Positions 40,850 through 40,960 of a stretch of DNA of 40,960 nucleotides are shown here, piece by piece. The notes under the pieces were generated by a model. That model saw only the letters and a list, made by a program, of their open reading frames with translations. It searched no databases and had not been told where the DNA came from. Origin of the DNA: Clostridia bacterium (GTDB lineage Bacteria; Bacillota; Clostridia; Oscillospirales; RGIG8002); the NCBI GenBank assembly GCA_017438525.1, contig JAFRVI010000001.1, positions 1 through 40,960 of the forward strand, given 5' to 3'. The position numbers and the translations under genes are program-made. The first letter of the stretch is position 1. Every line of letters starts with the position of its first letter.

Positions 40850-40960
40850 ATGAAACTAGGAATGTCAGAAATTATCGGCGGAATTGAACAAGTAGCTATG
40901 AATAAGATTACAAATAGCCTCACGGAACAAGGTTTTGTTGTTCGCAAAGATTATACATTA
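40850..40960 (+). CDS. Unknown protein, N-terminal 37 residues (runs off window)
   Basis: An open frame begins MKLGMSEIIGGIEQVAMNK with AGGAGAG 8 bases upstream and continues to the window edge. It follows the RusA-like gene after two bases and is equally AT-rich, so it belongs to the same element operon. No family can be recognised from 37 residues. Confidence 0.65.
   Translation, partial: MKLGMSEIIGGIEQVAMNKITNSLTEQGFVVRKDYTL

Overview
The window is a GC-rich bacterial chromosome segment with tight co-directional operons, Shine-Dalgarno-led starts and sigma-A type promoters. A pyruvate:ferredoxin oxidoreductase, the short MntR-length metal regulator, and the gene order rnc / radical SAM / smc / ftsY / rdgB / yhbY / nadD-yqeK / LCP / rsfS / leuS all point to an anaerobic Clostridia member (Firmicutes/Bacillota), probably an uncultured, high-GC, Oscillospirales-like gut lineage. 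The lineage is an inference from gene content and order; no 16S gene is present.

Layout. 1-3000: 3' part of a pyruvate:ferredoxin oxidoreductase with terminator. 3039-4382 (minus): an SPFH protein with C-terminal zinc ribbons. 4542-5890: promoter, attenuator-like leader and the infC-rpmI-rplT translation operon; infC appears to start at a non-canonical ATC. 5947-13998: rRNA/tRNA methyltransferase, dprA, topA, trmFO, plsX, rnc and an Elp3-like radical SAM gene. 14044-24750: smc, ftsY, rdgB, yhbY, a fused nadD-yqeK, an LCP cell-wall ligase, rsfS and leuS. 24863-25039: rpsU (S21) with its own promoter and terminator. 25141-31000: YqeG phosphatase, an Nfo-like TIM-barrel protein, an M24 peptidase, a pseudouridine synthase, radC, a membrane protein and a YhcC-type radical SAM protein. 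31011-32904: psuK-psuG pseudouridine catabolism.

The right quarter is the accessory and disturbed part. 33046-34739 (minus) is a lower-GC pair of paralogous XRE regulators with a clear promoter and operator-like palindrome. It is bounded by two inverted copies of an intergenic repeat and followed by a candidate small structured RNA. 35147-38446 is an iron module: a short DtxR-type repressor with iron-type metal ligands divergent from feoA-feoA-feoB. Four copies of the palindrome GTTAGC-N4-GCTAAC lie in it, one exactly filling the spacer of the feo promoter. FeoB homology stops abruptly at about 37990, where the sequence switches frame into the middle of an FtsX/MacB-type ABC permease. This is either a genomic deletion fusion or an assembly chimera. 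At 40184-40327 a 22-nt 5' fragment of a tRNA-Ala precedes an intact tRNA-Ala(CGC). Immediately after it the sequence becomes strongly AT-rich and encodes a RusA-like resolvase, which looks like the left edge of an integrated mobile element running out of the window.

I did not find a clearly new defence or metabolic system. The most informative anomalies are the feoB/permease junction, the DtxR-box array, the tRNA duplication with its AT-rich edge, the possible small RNA, and the infC leader with its ATC start.
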